DNA from: Bacteroidota bacterium
GTDB taxonomy: Bacteria > Bacteroidota > Ignavibacteria > UBA10030 > SZUA-254
Reading direction: 5' to 3'
NCBI GenBank assembly: GCA_036522515.1
Contig: DATDFQ010000044.1
Span: forward strand, 1 to 64,000
Length of the DNA: 64,000 nucleotides
In this document: positions 54,870 to 63,088 of the stretch, piece by piece
Numbering within the stretch: position 1 is the first letter of the stretch
Layout of the letters: every line of letters begins with the position of its first letter
Made by a program: the position numbers and the translations under genes
The notes under the pieces: generated by a model
Database searches by the model: none
What the model saw: the letters and a program-made list of their open reading frames with translations, nothing else
What the model was told of the DNA's origin: nothing

Positions 54870-55347
54870 ATCATATCTCCCATAGATGGTTAACCTGTTG
54901 GGTTTGGGGCTGATTCGGTGGCGCCAGAATTGGGTGTTGTTGCCGGTATGACTCGCTCATAATATTAAATAGATTCGGAAAAGTCAAAATCGGGTGCTCC
55001 TCTAAACTCCCCCGGGTCGTCATCCCGGCATGCTTCTGGCCGGGATCTTTATTCGCCTTTTGGCAATGACTGCTTTCCATGAATATTCTACGAATTTTTG
55101 TGATGATTGGTTCCCTCGTTTTCGGCGGTCATACGAGGGCTCGAATACGCCCCGATTACGGGGAACCAATGCCGGGCTCCGCTGGTTAAGCAAGATACAG
55201 CGCGCGGCATTGTAAGCACGTTAACCCCTGATCGCATCGATCAAGTGCGGTGCCTCCCCCCGCAGGATGTACGTAGCGGCTTCCGCCGTCCAGCCGACCA
55301 GACCAACCCCGCGCTGAAAATCCCAATCACCTGGCGCGAACACCGAC
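54870..55347. other. Gene-poor stretch with a C-type repeat
   Basis: About 480 bases between divergent genes. It contains one family C hairpin (GTCATCCCGGCATGCTTCTG ... GGGATCTTTA, 55016-55052). The minus-strand segment 55221-55347 encodes a protein-like string (GLVGWTAEAATYILRGEAPH) but has no start of its own. Nothing else was recognised. Confidence 0.45.
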
Positions 55348-55812
55348 ATGACAAACTCCGAAGAGCGAAAATCCCGTGTCCTCCAATACGTCCATGAACA
55401 CTGGCGAAGCGGAAATCCGCTGAAGCGCATGGCTTCCGACGTCGGCATGGATGCCGGGGACATGGAGCGCGTGTTCAGGGGAGCGACAGGGGTGACGATC
55501 AAGCGTTACATCGATGGGCGAAAGAAGGATGAAGTTGTCGATTTGCTCAGGAGCGGGACGAGCCTCGGGTACGAGCTCGGGGGCCGGCTCAAGTTCAGGA
55601 ACGACGAAGCATTCTACCGCTGGGTGAAACGCGTGTTCGGAATCCCTTTCAAGCTGCTCCGCTGGCGCTGCCGGGAGACTCAATCGGCTGTCCCACTCCA
55701 CGAAGAAAACCCGGCGACGGCAAACACTCCCCCGAAAACTCCCCCCAAGAAACTGCACCAAAGAATTGCACCAAGAAAGGGCATGTTTATTCGCTTGCAT
55801 AAGCGGCCGTGA
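55348..55812 (+). CDS. AraC-type helix-turn-helix protein, stand-alone
   Basis: 154 residues. The region 12-105 resembles a complete AraC DNA-binding domain (LKRMASDVGMDAGDMERVFR, then IKRYIDGRKKDEVVDLL and FYRWVKRVFGIPF), with two helix-turn-helices. No ligand-binding domain is present. The C-terminal 40 residues are Pro- and Lys/Arg-rich. The small size suggests a chromosome-encoded activator similar to the stand-alone MarA type. No strong Shine-Dalgarno is seen. A small gene flanked by an inverted repeat follows. Confidence 0.8.
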   Translation: MTNSEERKSRVLQYVHEHWRSGNPLKRMASDVGMDAGDMERVFRGATGVTIKRYIDGRKKDEVVDLLRSGTSLGYELGGRLKFRNDEAFYRWVKRVFGIPFKLLRWRCRETQSAVPLHEENPATANTPPKTPPKKLHQRIAPRKGMFIRLHKRP

Positions 55813-55844
55813 CGTGCTACACTTGTTTAGAGGTATGCGGCTCA

Positions 55845-56201
55845 GGGGAACCTGCCGAATATCATTAACACCGAAAGGGGGTGTTCACGATGCCGGATCA
55901 ACAGTCGTATAAGATCGGTGACAAGCTGATCTTTCATGATCTCGCTGATGTACCGGAAGGCTCGTGGGTAGTGAGAGAGACGATGTTATTTGTTCGGGCT
56001 CAAGCAGGACATTCCATCGTTTCGTGCACACCAATCTCGGGCGCTTCGCTCCCGGGCAACAAGATCCCGGACAGATTCACGTTGGTGTATTCCGGGAATT
56101 ACAACGTTGAGAAATCGGCGGCGATCGCCGACGCGCTCAACTCGCTGTAGAAATAACGCAACTCACAGCTAACTCAGGCCACACAAACCGGCAGGTTCCC
56201 C
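55845..56201. repeat. 13-bp inverted repeat flanking a small gene
   Basis: GGGGAACCTGCCG (55845-55857) and its perfect inverse CGGCAGGTTCCCC (56189-56201) enclose the 86-residue gene. They could pair across the mRNA ends, linking the 5' leader to the 3' region, or be the ends of a miniature mobile unit; no target duplication is visible outside them. Confidence 0.7.
55890..56150 (+). CDS. Small hypothetical protein
   Basis: 86 residues (MPDQQSYKIGDKLIFHDLAD at the start). Short beta-strand-like segments (SWVVRETMLFVRAQAGHSIV, DRFTLVYSGNYNVEKS) suggest a compact beta fold. No family is recognised. ATG 55890 has an AAAGGGGGTG Shine-Dalgarno about 8 bases before it; a GTG three codons earlier is less likely. 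The gene stands between 13-base inverted repeats, 77 bases after the AraC-type gene. Confidence 0.7.
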   Translation: MPDQQSYKIGDKLIFHDLADVPEGSWVVRETMLFVRAQAGHSIVSCTPISGASLPGNKIPDRFTLVYSGNYNVEKSAAIADALNSL

Positions 56202-56226
56202 GCCCCGTGTACGCCTTCAGCCCGCG

Positions 56227-56360
56227 TGTCATCCTGAGCGCTTGGTTGTCATCCTGAGCACATTCGCTTCGCTCAGTGTAAACTCCGCGAAGGATCTTCT
56301 ATCCTGTTCGTAGTCCGATAATCAAGATCCTTCGGTCGTTTCACTCCCTCAGGATGACAA
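56227..56360. repeat. Family D repeat, copy 4 (nested)
   Basis: Starts TGTCATCCTGAGCGC, restarts at 56246 (TTGTCATCCTGAGCACATTC), then GATCTTC, and ends with the inverse arm CTCAGGATGACA. Bases 56246-56297 are identical to 61150-61201. The nested start suggests insertion of one copy into another. Confidence 0.85.
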
Positions 56361-56431
56361 ACAAGATGAAATCAAAAGGCCGACCCGTCGACCATCCACC
56401 AAGACGAGCCGGCCTTTCTCTATCATACCAC

Positions 56432-56516
56432 CTCGTCATGCTGACATGCTCCTGGTCAGCATCTTTCCGAAGCGTAGCTTCGTTAAGATCCCGATACGTA
56501 CGATGTCGGGATGACG
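56432..56516. repeat. Family C repeat, copy 7
   Basis: Both hairpins are present, but the linker is replaced by its own small palindrome, CCGAAGCGTAGCTTCG. It ends ten bases before the stop of the minus-strand secreted protein gene at 56527 and may end its transcript. Confidence 0.85.
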
Positions 56517-56526
56517 CTCTTAGCGC

Positions 56527-59500
56527 TCACCTCATCAACAGCATCCTTCTGATCTGCACGAACGCCGCAGGGGGAGGCGATCCCTCTTCCCGTTGGGGCT
56601 CAAACTCCAGGCGGTAGAAGTAAACCCCGCTCGGGAGCGCGCCGGGATCGAACTCGACGCTCTGAACCCCCTCATCCAGGGGCTCCGCATCCAGCAATCT
56701 CGATACTTCCTGCCCCAGCACATTGAAGACCTTCAGCGACACCGAGCCTGGAACACTGAGCGCGAACGCTATATCGGTCGACGGGTTGAAGGGGTTCGGA
56801 TAGTTCTGCGCGAGGTACGCCTCTCCCGGGCGCAGGTTCACCTCAGATGCCAGCGATCCGATTGAGGTCGCGCCCTTTCTGCTGAGCGGCACCCTGACTG
56901 TGGCGGTGCACGTGGAGCTGTGGTTCGCCCCGTCTGTCACGGTGTAGGTGAGCGTGTAGACCCGGTCGGCGGTGCTCGAGAACCTCTCAGCCCGCAATTG
57001 CACCAGGGTGTCGCAGGTCCCGAAGCTCGCACCCTGAATGTCGTGCGGCACGTCGCCTTTGGCAATGCCGCTATCGGGCTCGCTGCTTGTGATCGAGGTG
57101 AGAGCACACGTGAGTCCCGGGCAATTGTCGACCGATACCATCTTCACGGAGACATTCTGCAGCTTATGGTTAATCGGCAACAAAACCGACGGACTCACCG
57201 TGATCGAGCAGGTCGGCCGCGTCGTATCCGCCACCGTCACGGTGAACGAACAACTTTGCCCGCTCGTCGAGACACAATGCACCTGTGTGGTCCCGATGGG
57301 AAAGAACGAGCCCGAGGCCGGAGTCGAAGTCACCGTGCCGCAACTCCCGCTCGTCGTCGGTGGTGGATAATTTACCACCGCGCCGCAACGGCCCGGATCG
57401 TTGCTGACGTTGACGTTCGAGGGACATGTCAACACACAATTCCCGCATGGCCCGCCGCCATCCACGCAGGGCGGAAGCGTGTACGTCAACATACGCCCGA
57501 TCGTGACGCTTCCCGACACATTACACGCATACTGGGAGAAGTTCGGGCCCGTGCCCTGCTGCACCCCGATCGTCGCGTTGCTCCCCCCGCCTGTCACGGT
57601 ATCATAGACCATCTCGAATTGGGGAGAGTTCTCATGGAACCGCAGTTCAAAGTGGGCCCTTCCATTCCCGGGGAAATACGTTGCGCGCCATTCGATATTG
57701 AAAATACGGTCCGGGGTCGCGCCGCTCACCGACGTGAATATGCCGTCGCCCGCATTGATACTCGTCATCAGATCATCCCAATGCGCGAAGACGGCGTTGT
57801 TGAATGTCCCGACCGGCAGGCAGATGTTGGAATACTCCGTGCTCGAGCTTGAAAATTGCGCGTTTCCGTTCGAGCTCAGATTGACGGTGCTGAAGGTCGA
57901 ACCGTAGAGCCGCACCGGAAACGGCAACGAAACCGGCGTGACACAGTCGTCGCAGTGGTTGCCGATGTCTGTCGTGCCCGGAACGATCGACCCCGTCGAC
58001 GACGTGATGACGTAATTAGCTCCGCCGGAGGAAATCGAAAAATTGATCACATCGGATCCGCCCGCATACGACGTCGTGAGCGTGAGGTTGATGACCGTTC
58101 CGCATGCGACGGAGGGCGAAGTGATAACCTGATACGGGACCGCATTCGTCCCCCTCGACCCGGGATTCAGGTCCGGATAGGACTGCGTCCCGTTTGAGAT
58201 CAAAACGCCCGATGTGGAGGTTGTCAGAGTCCCCGATATCGCGGTTGCGGGGGTCCCGCCGTTATTCTTGATCGTCACATTGAGAAGATTGCATTCGTTG
58301 GAATCGATCTGGCCGTTTCCGTTTCCTCCGCTGATCACCGCGGCGTTAAAATCGAGGATGGCCGCGGGCCCGGCCTGGGTGTAGCTTGCGAAGCGGACGT
58401 TTGCGTTTTTTCGCGAGGGAACCGCGATGCTATTGTCGCGGTTGTCGCCCCAGGTCGTATAGTAGGAGCTGTTATCTGCTGCCATCTGGTCGTAGTCTCC
58501 CATGTAGACGGAGTTCACGACAGGATCGACCCCAAAGACCGGCGGGAAGACCGCGCTGATCCTGAAATTAGGACCGAACGTGATGGAACTTCCCGAGATC
58601 GTAGCCGTCGCGCCCCACCTCGCGAGATTCCGGTCGGCGGGATCGTCCCGGTTGTCGTACCAGCTCACCGACAGGCCCGAGCCGTCGGGCTTGACTGAGA
58701 TCGCCGGCATATACTGGGCGCGCGTGGTGGAATCGTTATTGACCTGTATGGCGGGACTCCACGTTCCTCCGCCGTCGGTCGATTGACGGACGAAGATGTT
58801 GCCGTGGTCGACCCCGGCAAGATCGTTATATACTATATAGAGGTTGCCGCTCACCGGGTTGACCACCACCTGCGGGAAGGAATTCGAGCGGAATCCCGCG
58901 ACGAGCGACAGATCGCCGTTCACTCCGGTTCCGTTCAGCGTGGCGATGGTCGTCGTGCTGCCGAAAGAAACACCCAGGTCGATCGACTTCCGCATCCTGA
59001 GGATGTTGGGGGTCCCTCCCCCCGCGCTCTGGTCGAGCCAGAAGACGTAAACCGAATGATCTGTTCCCACGGTCACAAATGCGCCCTGCACGTTGAAAGC
59101 CCCCTGGCCTGCGATCAGGATGCCGGTGGATGGAGTGAATGTGTTGCCGTTGTCCGTCGACCGGATGAAACGGATTCCGTCTGTCGCGCCGGAGGAAAAC
59201 GCCCTCCACACGACATACAGGTTTCCATTGCCGGTGCCGGCGAAGTTGTCGACGGTATTCCAGTCTTTGTCCTGTTCCCCGGTCATGCCCGGGGCGCAAT
59301 TGACCGGAGGCAGCCATGTTGCGCCGTCGTTATCGGAGCGGAACATCTGCATCCCCGTGCCGGTGAACGCGAGGGTTGAGAGATAGATTCTCCCGGTCGT
59401 CGTGTTCCGCGAAAGAACCGGATCGCCCGCATCTCCGCTGTCGGAGGTGGGGAGAGTTCCTCCGTCTGTCCATGAAGAGCCGGCGTTCGCGGAGGTGGAA

Positions 59501-59985
59501 AAGCCGGTGAACTTCCTCGCTCCGCCGAGGAACGAACCCGAATCATTATATCCCGAGATGACGTCTGATGCGGATCCAAGAACCAGCGCCGTTTCGCTCT
59601 GCGTATCCTGCGCCGTCGCGTCAGCTGCCGCACTGTTGACGAGATTGTTTGGAAGAGCCGTCATGGCGCTCCGAAAGCCGCCTCCCTTCACAATTTGACC
59701 TGCCGGGCCCGTACCAAAACTTTCTTCAAAACCGACCCCGGTGTTTGCCGCGGGGGAGACCAGGTTTCCCTTCCTGTCGCGCTGCAGTTTCGGCCCGAAT
59801 TTCGCGATCAAGAGATTCTGGGCGGCGCCTGACAGTTTACTGAATTGAGCGTCATCCGCCCAGAGACGGTAGCGCACCGAGTCGAGCTGGGCAAAAACCG
59901 AGCCCTGCGACGCCATTAGAGAACAAAAGAGGACCGCCGGGAGCGTATGCCCCCGCAGGAACAATCGAACAAAACTGTGGTGCAT
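56527..59985 (-). CDS. Secreted Asp-box/HYR protein with type IX-like sorting domain
   Basis: 1152 residues. Signal peptide (TLPAVLFCSLMASQGSVFAQ). About 140-530 forms a sialidase-like propeller with Asp boxes (RSDNDGATW, STDNGNTF, STDGGGTW). Then come beta-sandwich domains, with a recognisable HYR domain at about 880-955 (CPSNVNVSNDPGRCGAVVNY). About 1065-1152 is the C-terminal sorting domain (AQNYPNPFNPSTDIAFAL ... IRRMLLMR). It may bind glycans at the cell surface; whether it cleaves sialic acid is unknown. AGGAGG lies 6 bases before the ATG. Confidence 0.92.
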   Translation of the reverse strand: MHHSFVRLFLRGHTLPAVLFCSLMASQGSVFAQLDSVRYRLWADDAQFSKLSGAAQNLLIAKFGPKLQRDRKGNLVSPAANTGVGFEESFGTGPAGQIVKGGGFRSAMTALPNNLVNSAAADATAQDTQSETALVLGSASDVISGYNDSGSFLGGARKFTGFSTSANAGSSWTDGGTLPTSDSGDAGDPVLSRNTTTGRIYLSTLAFTGTGMQMFRSDNDGATWLPPVNCAPGMTGEQDKDWNTVDNFAGTGNGNLYVVWRAFSSGATDGIRFIRSTDNGNTFTPSTGILIAGQGAFNVQGAFVTVGTDHSVYVFWLDQSAGGGTPNILRMRKSIDLGVSFGSTTTIATLNGTGVNGDLSLVAGFRSNSFPQVVVNPVSGNLYIVYNDLAGVDHGNIFVRQSTDGGGTWSPAIQVNNDSTTRAQYMPAISVKPDGSGLSVSWYDNRDDPADRNLARWGATATISGSSITFGPNFRISAVFPPVFGVDPVVNSVYMGDYDQMAADNSSYYTTWGDNRDNSIAVPSRKNANVRFASYTQAGPAAILDFNAAVISGGNGNGQIDSNECNLLNVTIKNNGGTPATAISGTLTTSTSGVLISNGTQSYPDLNPGSRGTNAVPYQVITSPSVACGTVINLTLTTSYAGGSDVINFSISSGGANYVITSSTGSIVPGTTDIGNHCDDCVTPVSLPFPVRLYGSTFSTVNLSSNGNAQFSSSSTEYSNICLPVGTFNNAVFAHWDDLMTSINAGDGIFTSVSGATPDRIFNIEWRATYFPGNGRAHFELRFHENSPQFEMVYDTVTGGGSNATIGVQQGTGPNFSQYACNVSGSVTIGRMLTYTLPPCVDGGGPCGNCVLTCPSNVNVSNDPGRCGAVVNYPPPTTSGSCGTVTSTPASGSFFPIGTTQVHCVSTSGQSCSFTVTVADTTRPTCSITVSPSVLLPINHKLQNVSVKMVSVDNCPGLTCALTSITSSEPDSGIAKGDVPHDIQGASFGTCDTLVQLRAERFSSTADRVYTLTYTVTDGANHSSTCTATVRVPLSRKGATSIGSLASEVNLRPGEAYLAQNYPNPFNPSTDIAFALSVPGSVSLKVFNVLGQEVSRLLDAEPLDEGVQSVEFDPGALPSGVYFYRLEFEPQREEGSPPPAAFVQIRRMLLMR

Positions 59986-60150
59986 TGGGGACCTCCTTCC
60001 TCAGAAGAAATGATGTGGTGAGTGAGTGCATGGGGTAGGGGTTGCATGAGGACGCGCCCCGTTGCGCCCCGTGCTCCGGGAGGATAACAATTTACCCGGA
60101 AGTAGTCAAGCGATCTGTATTAATTTTTGTTAATAGGAATTTCTCTTCTG

Positions 60151-60197
60151 CTCGTCATGCTGACATGCTCCAGGTCAGCATCTTAAAACGCTTTTTT
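60151..60197. repeat. Family C repeat, copy 8 (first half)
   Basis: The hairpin TGCTGACATGCTCCAGGTCAGCA, then TCTTAAAACGCTTTTTT; the second hairpin is missing. It lies in the 284-base gap between the secreted Asp-box protein and the STAS gene. Confidence 0.8.
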
Positions 60198-60269
60198 GCC
60201 AGTCCTTAGGACGATGCAACATTAGCCGGACTCCCCCGTAAATTAACATATTCACAGACAGGGGGATGT

Positions 60270-60698
60270 ATGCACATAGATGAAAAGATTGTCGGCGAGG
60301 TCGCCGTTCTCGGGCTCCGGGGAGCCCTGCTCTTCGACGAGGATGATCGTGTCTTGCAGCAGAAAATCACGAATCTGCATGTCGACGGCATCAACAAGGT
60401 GATCCTCAACCTCGGAAAGGTACACCGGATCAACAGCCTGGGTCTGAGCGCGATCGTCGCAGCCGCGAAGGTGTTGCAGAAATATGGCGGGGATATCCGG
60501 TTGGCCGAAATCGACCGGGAAATGCATGATATTTTCTGGCAGACTCGGCTGGTGCAGGTGTTTCACACGTACGAGACGGTGGGGAGGGCGATCGCGAGTT
60601 TCCAGGCGACCAGTGAAGATCATGCCCCGGTCAAGCGGCTCGTCGACGATGATACCGCGCGTCCCCGCACATACCCGGTTCGGCATTCCGCGGAGTAA
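60270..60698 (+). CDS. STAS-domain anti-sigma-factor antagonist
   Basis: 142 residues. A STAS domain covers about 5-108 (EKIVGEVAVLGLRGALLF, NLGKVHRINSLGLSAIVAA). The usual regulatory site D-S-(S/T)-G is read here as INSLGLSA, with Ser present, so phosphorylation by an anti-sigma kinase is possible. The tail of 34 residues is unconserved. AGGGGG lies just before the ATG. No kinase or phosphatase partner is near. A convergent gene starts 16 bases after its stop. Confidence 0.9.
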   Translation: MHIDEKIVGEVAVLGLRGALLFDEDDRVLQQKITNLHVDGINKVILNLGKVHRINSLGLSAIVAAAKVLQKYGGDIRLAEIDREMHDIFWQTRLVQVFHTYETVGRAIASFQATSEDHAPVKRLVDDDTARPRTYPVRHSAE

Positions 60699-60713
60699 GA
60701 TCCAACCGGCGGT

Positions 60714-61064
60714 TCAGTTGCAGTTGATCACGGTCAGTGCGTCGGGCGGTTCTCCCTTATGGGAGACCGATTTCGACTCTCCGTCCCGCTCAACGAGGTT
60801 CACGAGTATCCAGTAAGAGAAGTAGCACTGGTATTTGGCGAGGCACTCGTGAACTTCCTGCGAGAGCTGCAGACCGGCGGTGTCCCTTGTTAAAACCTTC
60901 CTCAGGCTCCCGTACACGTTATCCGATTGACTTGTAAAGAACGTCTGGTGAACTCCGTTCGCCAGACGAATTGCGAGCATGTAGATCCCCGGGCGTGAGG
61001 GGACATACATGTCGAGGTGTTCCCTCGTGAGCGGGTAGTAGCCGTTGTGTTCGAGTTCCATCAT
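60714..61064 (-). CDS. Orphan GIY-YIG-like small protein
   Basis: 116 residues. PSRPGIYMLAIRLANG, then FFTSQSDNVYGSLRKVL resembles the GIY and YIG strands and following Arg helix of the GIY-YIG nuclease fold, but the YIG motif is degenerate and no clear catalytic Glu is seen. Nuclease activity is thus unproven. Two ATGs are adjacent (61064, 61061); AAGGAGG stands 5 bases before the first. It converges with the STAS gene. Confidence 0.6.
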   Translation of the reverse strand: MMELEHNGYYPLTREHLDMYVPSRPGIYMLAIRLANGVHQTFFTSQSDNVYGSLRKVLTRDTAGLQLSQEVHECLAKYQCYFSYWILVNLVERDGESKSVSHKGEPPDALTVINCN

Positions 61065-61149
61065 CTGACCCTCCTTATCGTTCAGGATCAAGATACACAT
61101 GGAATGCGAAGGAACTGTAACGGCTGGAATATGAAATTGTTAAATGCTA

Positions 61150-61201
61150 TTGTCATCCTGAGCACATTCGCTTCGCTCAGTGTAAACTCCGCGAAGGATC
61201 T
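61150..61201. repeat. Family D repeat, copy 5 (52 bp)
   Basis: Identical over 52 bases to 56246-56297 (TTGTCATCCTGAGCACATTC at the start, GCGAAGGATCT at the end). The inverse arm is missing. It contains the small palindrome GAGCacattcGCTTCGCTC. Confidence 0.85.
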
Positions 61202-61260
61202 CCGCACTCTAAACCACCTCCTCGGTAGCGCCTCACTTTGGCCATCGATCTCCCCCCTAG

Positions 61261-61337
61261 CACGTCATGCTGACATGCTCCTGGTCAGCATCTTTCGACG
61301 CTCTTAGAAGGATCCCGGCCTAAAGCATGTTGGAATT
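61261..61337. repeat. Family C repeat, copy 9
   Basis: Hairpin TGCTGACATGCTCCTGGTCAGCA, linker TCTTTCGACGCTCTTAGAAG, then ATCCCGGCCTAAAGCATG with a decayed second arm (TTGGAATT). It lies 84 bases before the symporter gene. Confidence 0.8.
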
Positions 61338-61421
61338 ATTGCTTTTTATCTCTCTACGCAATAACTTGCCTGCCAAGCCACTTGTAACCGAAAAACCCCG
61401 ACCTGATAAGCAGAATAGCCG

Positions 61422-62894
61422 ATGGGCAATTTCTCACTTCTCGACGGAAGTATTGTTGGCGTCTATCTCCTCGCGACCATGATCGCGGGGATCATGGTTC
61501 GGAAGTACGTCGGAAGCGTCGAGCAGTTCCTGATTGCCGGCCGGGAAATGGATCTCTATTTGGGGATTGCTTCCCTAGCCGCGACCGAGTTCGGCATTGT
61601 TACGTGCATGTACACGGCGCAAAACGGATATGAATTCGGATTCGCGGGCGCGACCCCCGGCATCATCACCGCGGTGGCAATGTTCGTCGTTGGCTGGACG
61701 GGGTTCTGCGTCAAACCACTACGTGACGCGGGGGTGATGACGATCCCCGAGCTCTTCGAGAAACGATTCGGACCGCGCGTACGCTGGGCTGCCGGAGTCG
61801 TGATTGTTCTCGGAGGATTACTCAATATGGGAGTCTTTCTTCGCACGGGGGGAGAATTCCTCATCCTGGTGACAGGCTTCGACGTCAGATATCTCGAAAT
61901 CACGATGACCGTGTTGCTTCTCGCAGTTGCCGTGTACACCATTCTTGGAGGAATGCTCTCCGTCCTCATAACTGATTTTCTCCAATTCATCGTCATGAGC
62001 GCCGGACTCATCCTCGTAACGGTCCTGATTCTCGTAAAGGTCGGATGGGGTCACCTGGTTGGTGCGGTGACCGCACAATATGGCGAAGGGGGGTTCAACC
62101 CGTTCATCCATCCCAAAATGGGTTGGGAGTACGTGCTCTTCAATGTGTTTCTGAACCTCGCCGCAGTGCTGACGTGGCAGACAACGATCGCCCGCCTCCT
62201 GGCTGCGAAGGATACGAAGACCGGATTGGGCGTGTACAAGGGTACCAGTTTCTTCTTTGTGTGCCGATTCCTCATCCCGGGCATCTGGGGGATCGGCGCG
62301 CTCGCGACCCTCTCTCCGGAAACAATCGGCGGAAACACCCTCCACGCGATGCCGATGTTTCTCAGCACAATCGTGCCGGTTGGGTTGATGGGAGTTCTCG
62401 TTGCGGCGATGCTTGCCGCGGATATGTCGACCGATTCCTCCTACATGATCACCTGGAGCAGTGTGATCTATAACGACATCCTGGCCCCGTTTCGAAAAGA
62501 GAAATGGTCTGAGAAACGGGGAATCTTTTGGAATCGTACGATCGTCGCTCTCATCGGCATCTTTCTTCTCTTGTACGGACTCTGGTATCCCCTGCGGGGT
62601 GATCTCTGGACATATCTCGGAGTGACGGGAACGATTTATCTTGCGAGCATGTCAGTCTTGCTCATCTCGTGCTGTTATTGGAAACGCGCGAACAGCTGGG
62701 GCGCGACAGCTGCAATTGCGATGGGAGCGATCATCCCGGTTTCATTCCTGGTCATGCAGCAGTTGGGCTCGACAAGAGAGCTTGCAGAGTCGATTGGACC
62801 CTATTATTCAGGCATCGCCGCGTACGTTCTTACCGCCGGTGCGATGATCGTGGGCTCCCTGGCAAAACCCCGAACCACTCTCGTGAGGACATAA
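61422..62894 (+). CDS. Sodium:solute symporter family transporter
   Basis: 490 residues, about 13 hydrophobic helices, with the SSS-family pattern from the start (VGVYLLATMIAGIMVRKYVG, FLIAGREMDLYLGIASLAAT, FGFAGATPGI). It imports a solute with Na+; sugars and inositol are common in this branch. It is followed closely by a one-helix protein and a galactokinase-like GHMP kinase, which fits sugar uptake followed by phosphorylation. No good Shine-Dalgarno is seen before the ATG. Confidence 0.94.
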   Translation: MGNFSLLDGSIVGVYLLATMIAGIMVRKYVGSVEQFLIAGREMDLYLGIASLAATEFGIVTCMYTAQNGYEFGFAGATPGIITAVAMFVVGWTGFCVKPLRDAGVMTIPELFEKRFGPRVRWAAGVVIVLGGLLNMGVFLRTGGEFLILVTGFDVRYLEITMTVLLLAVAVYTILGGMLSVLITDFLQFIVMSAGLILVTVLILVKVGWGHLVGAVTAQYGEGGFNPFIHPKMGWEYVLFNVFLNLAAVLTWQTTIARLLAAKDTKTGLGVYKGTSFFFVCRFLIPGIWGIGALATLSPETIGGNTLHAMPMFLSTIVPVGLMGVLVAAMLAADMSTDSSYMITWSSVIYNDILAPFRKEKWSEKRGIFWNRTIVALIGIFLLLYGLWYPLRGDLWTYLGVTGTIYLASMSVLLISCCYWKRANSWGATAAIAMGAIIPVSFLVMQQLGSTRELAESIGPYYSGIAAYVLTAGAMIVGSLAKPRTTLVRT

Positions 62895-62898
62895 CGGA

Positions 62899-63081
62899 AT
62901 GATCGCTGAACACTGGTTCTGGTGGCTTCTGACAATGGCGTGCGTCGCCTGGTACTCGACCATCACGATCTATGTTGCGGTGAAGGGTCTGAAGGACATA
63001 AGGGGCATGCTGCGCCGGTTGTCAGTCAAAAACGAGGAGCGAACTCCGAACGGAGCCAGCGAAGGAAATTTTCAACCGTGA
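62899..63081 (+). CDS. Small one-helix membrane protein
   Basis: 60 residues with one hydrophobic segment (WFWWLLTMACVAWYSTITIY) and a basic, polar tail. It starts four bases after the symporter stop and ends seven bases before the GHMP kinase start, so it is probably cotranscribed. Similar short proteins accompany some SSS transporters, possibly as a subunit, but no family is recognised with certainty. Confidence 0.75.
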   Translation: MIAEHWFWWLLTMACVAWYSTITIYVAVKGLKDIRGMLRRLSVKNEERTPNGASEGNFQP

Positions 63082-63088
63082 TGCCGGT

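Noticed and set aside
55221-55502. A minus-strand frame with a protein-like end (GWTAEAATYILRGEAPH)
   Set aside because: Most of it is antisense to the AraC-type gene. The end may be a remnant of a lost gene but cannot be assigned to a family.
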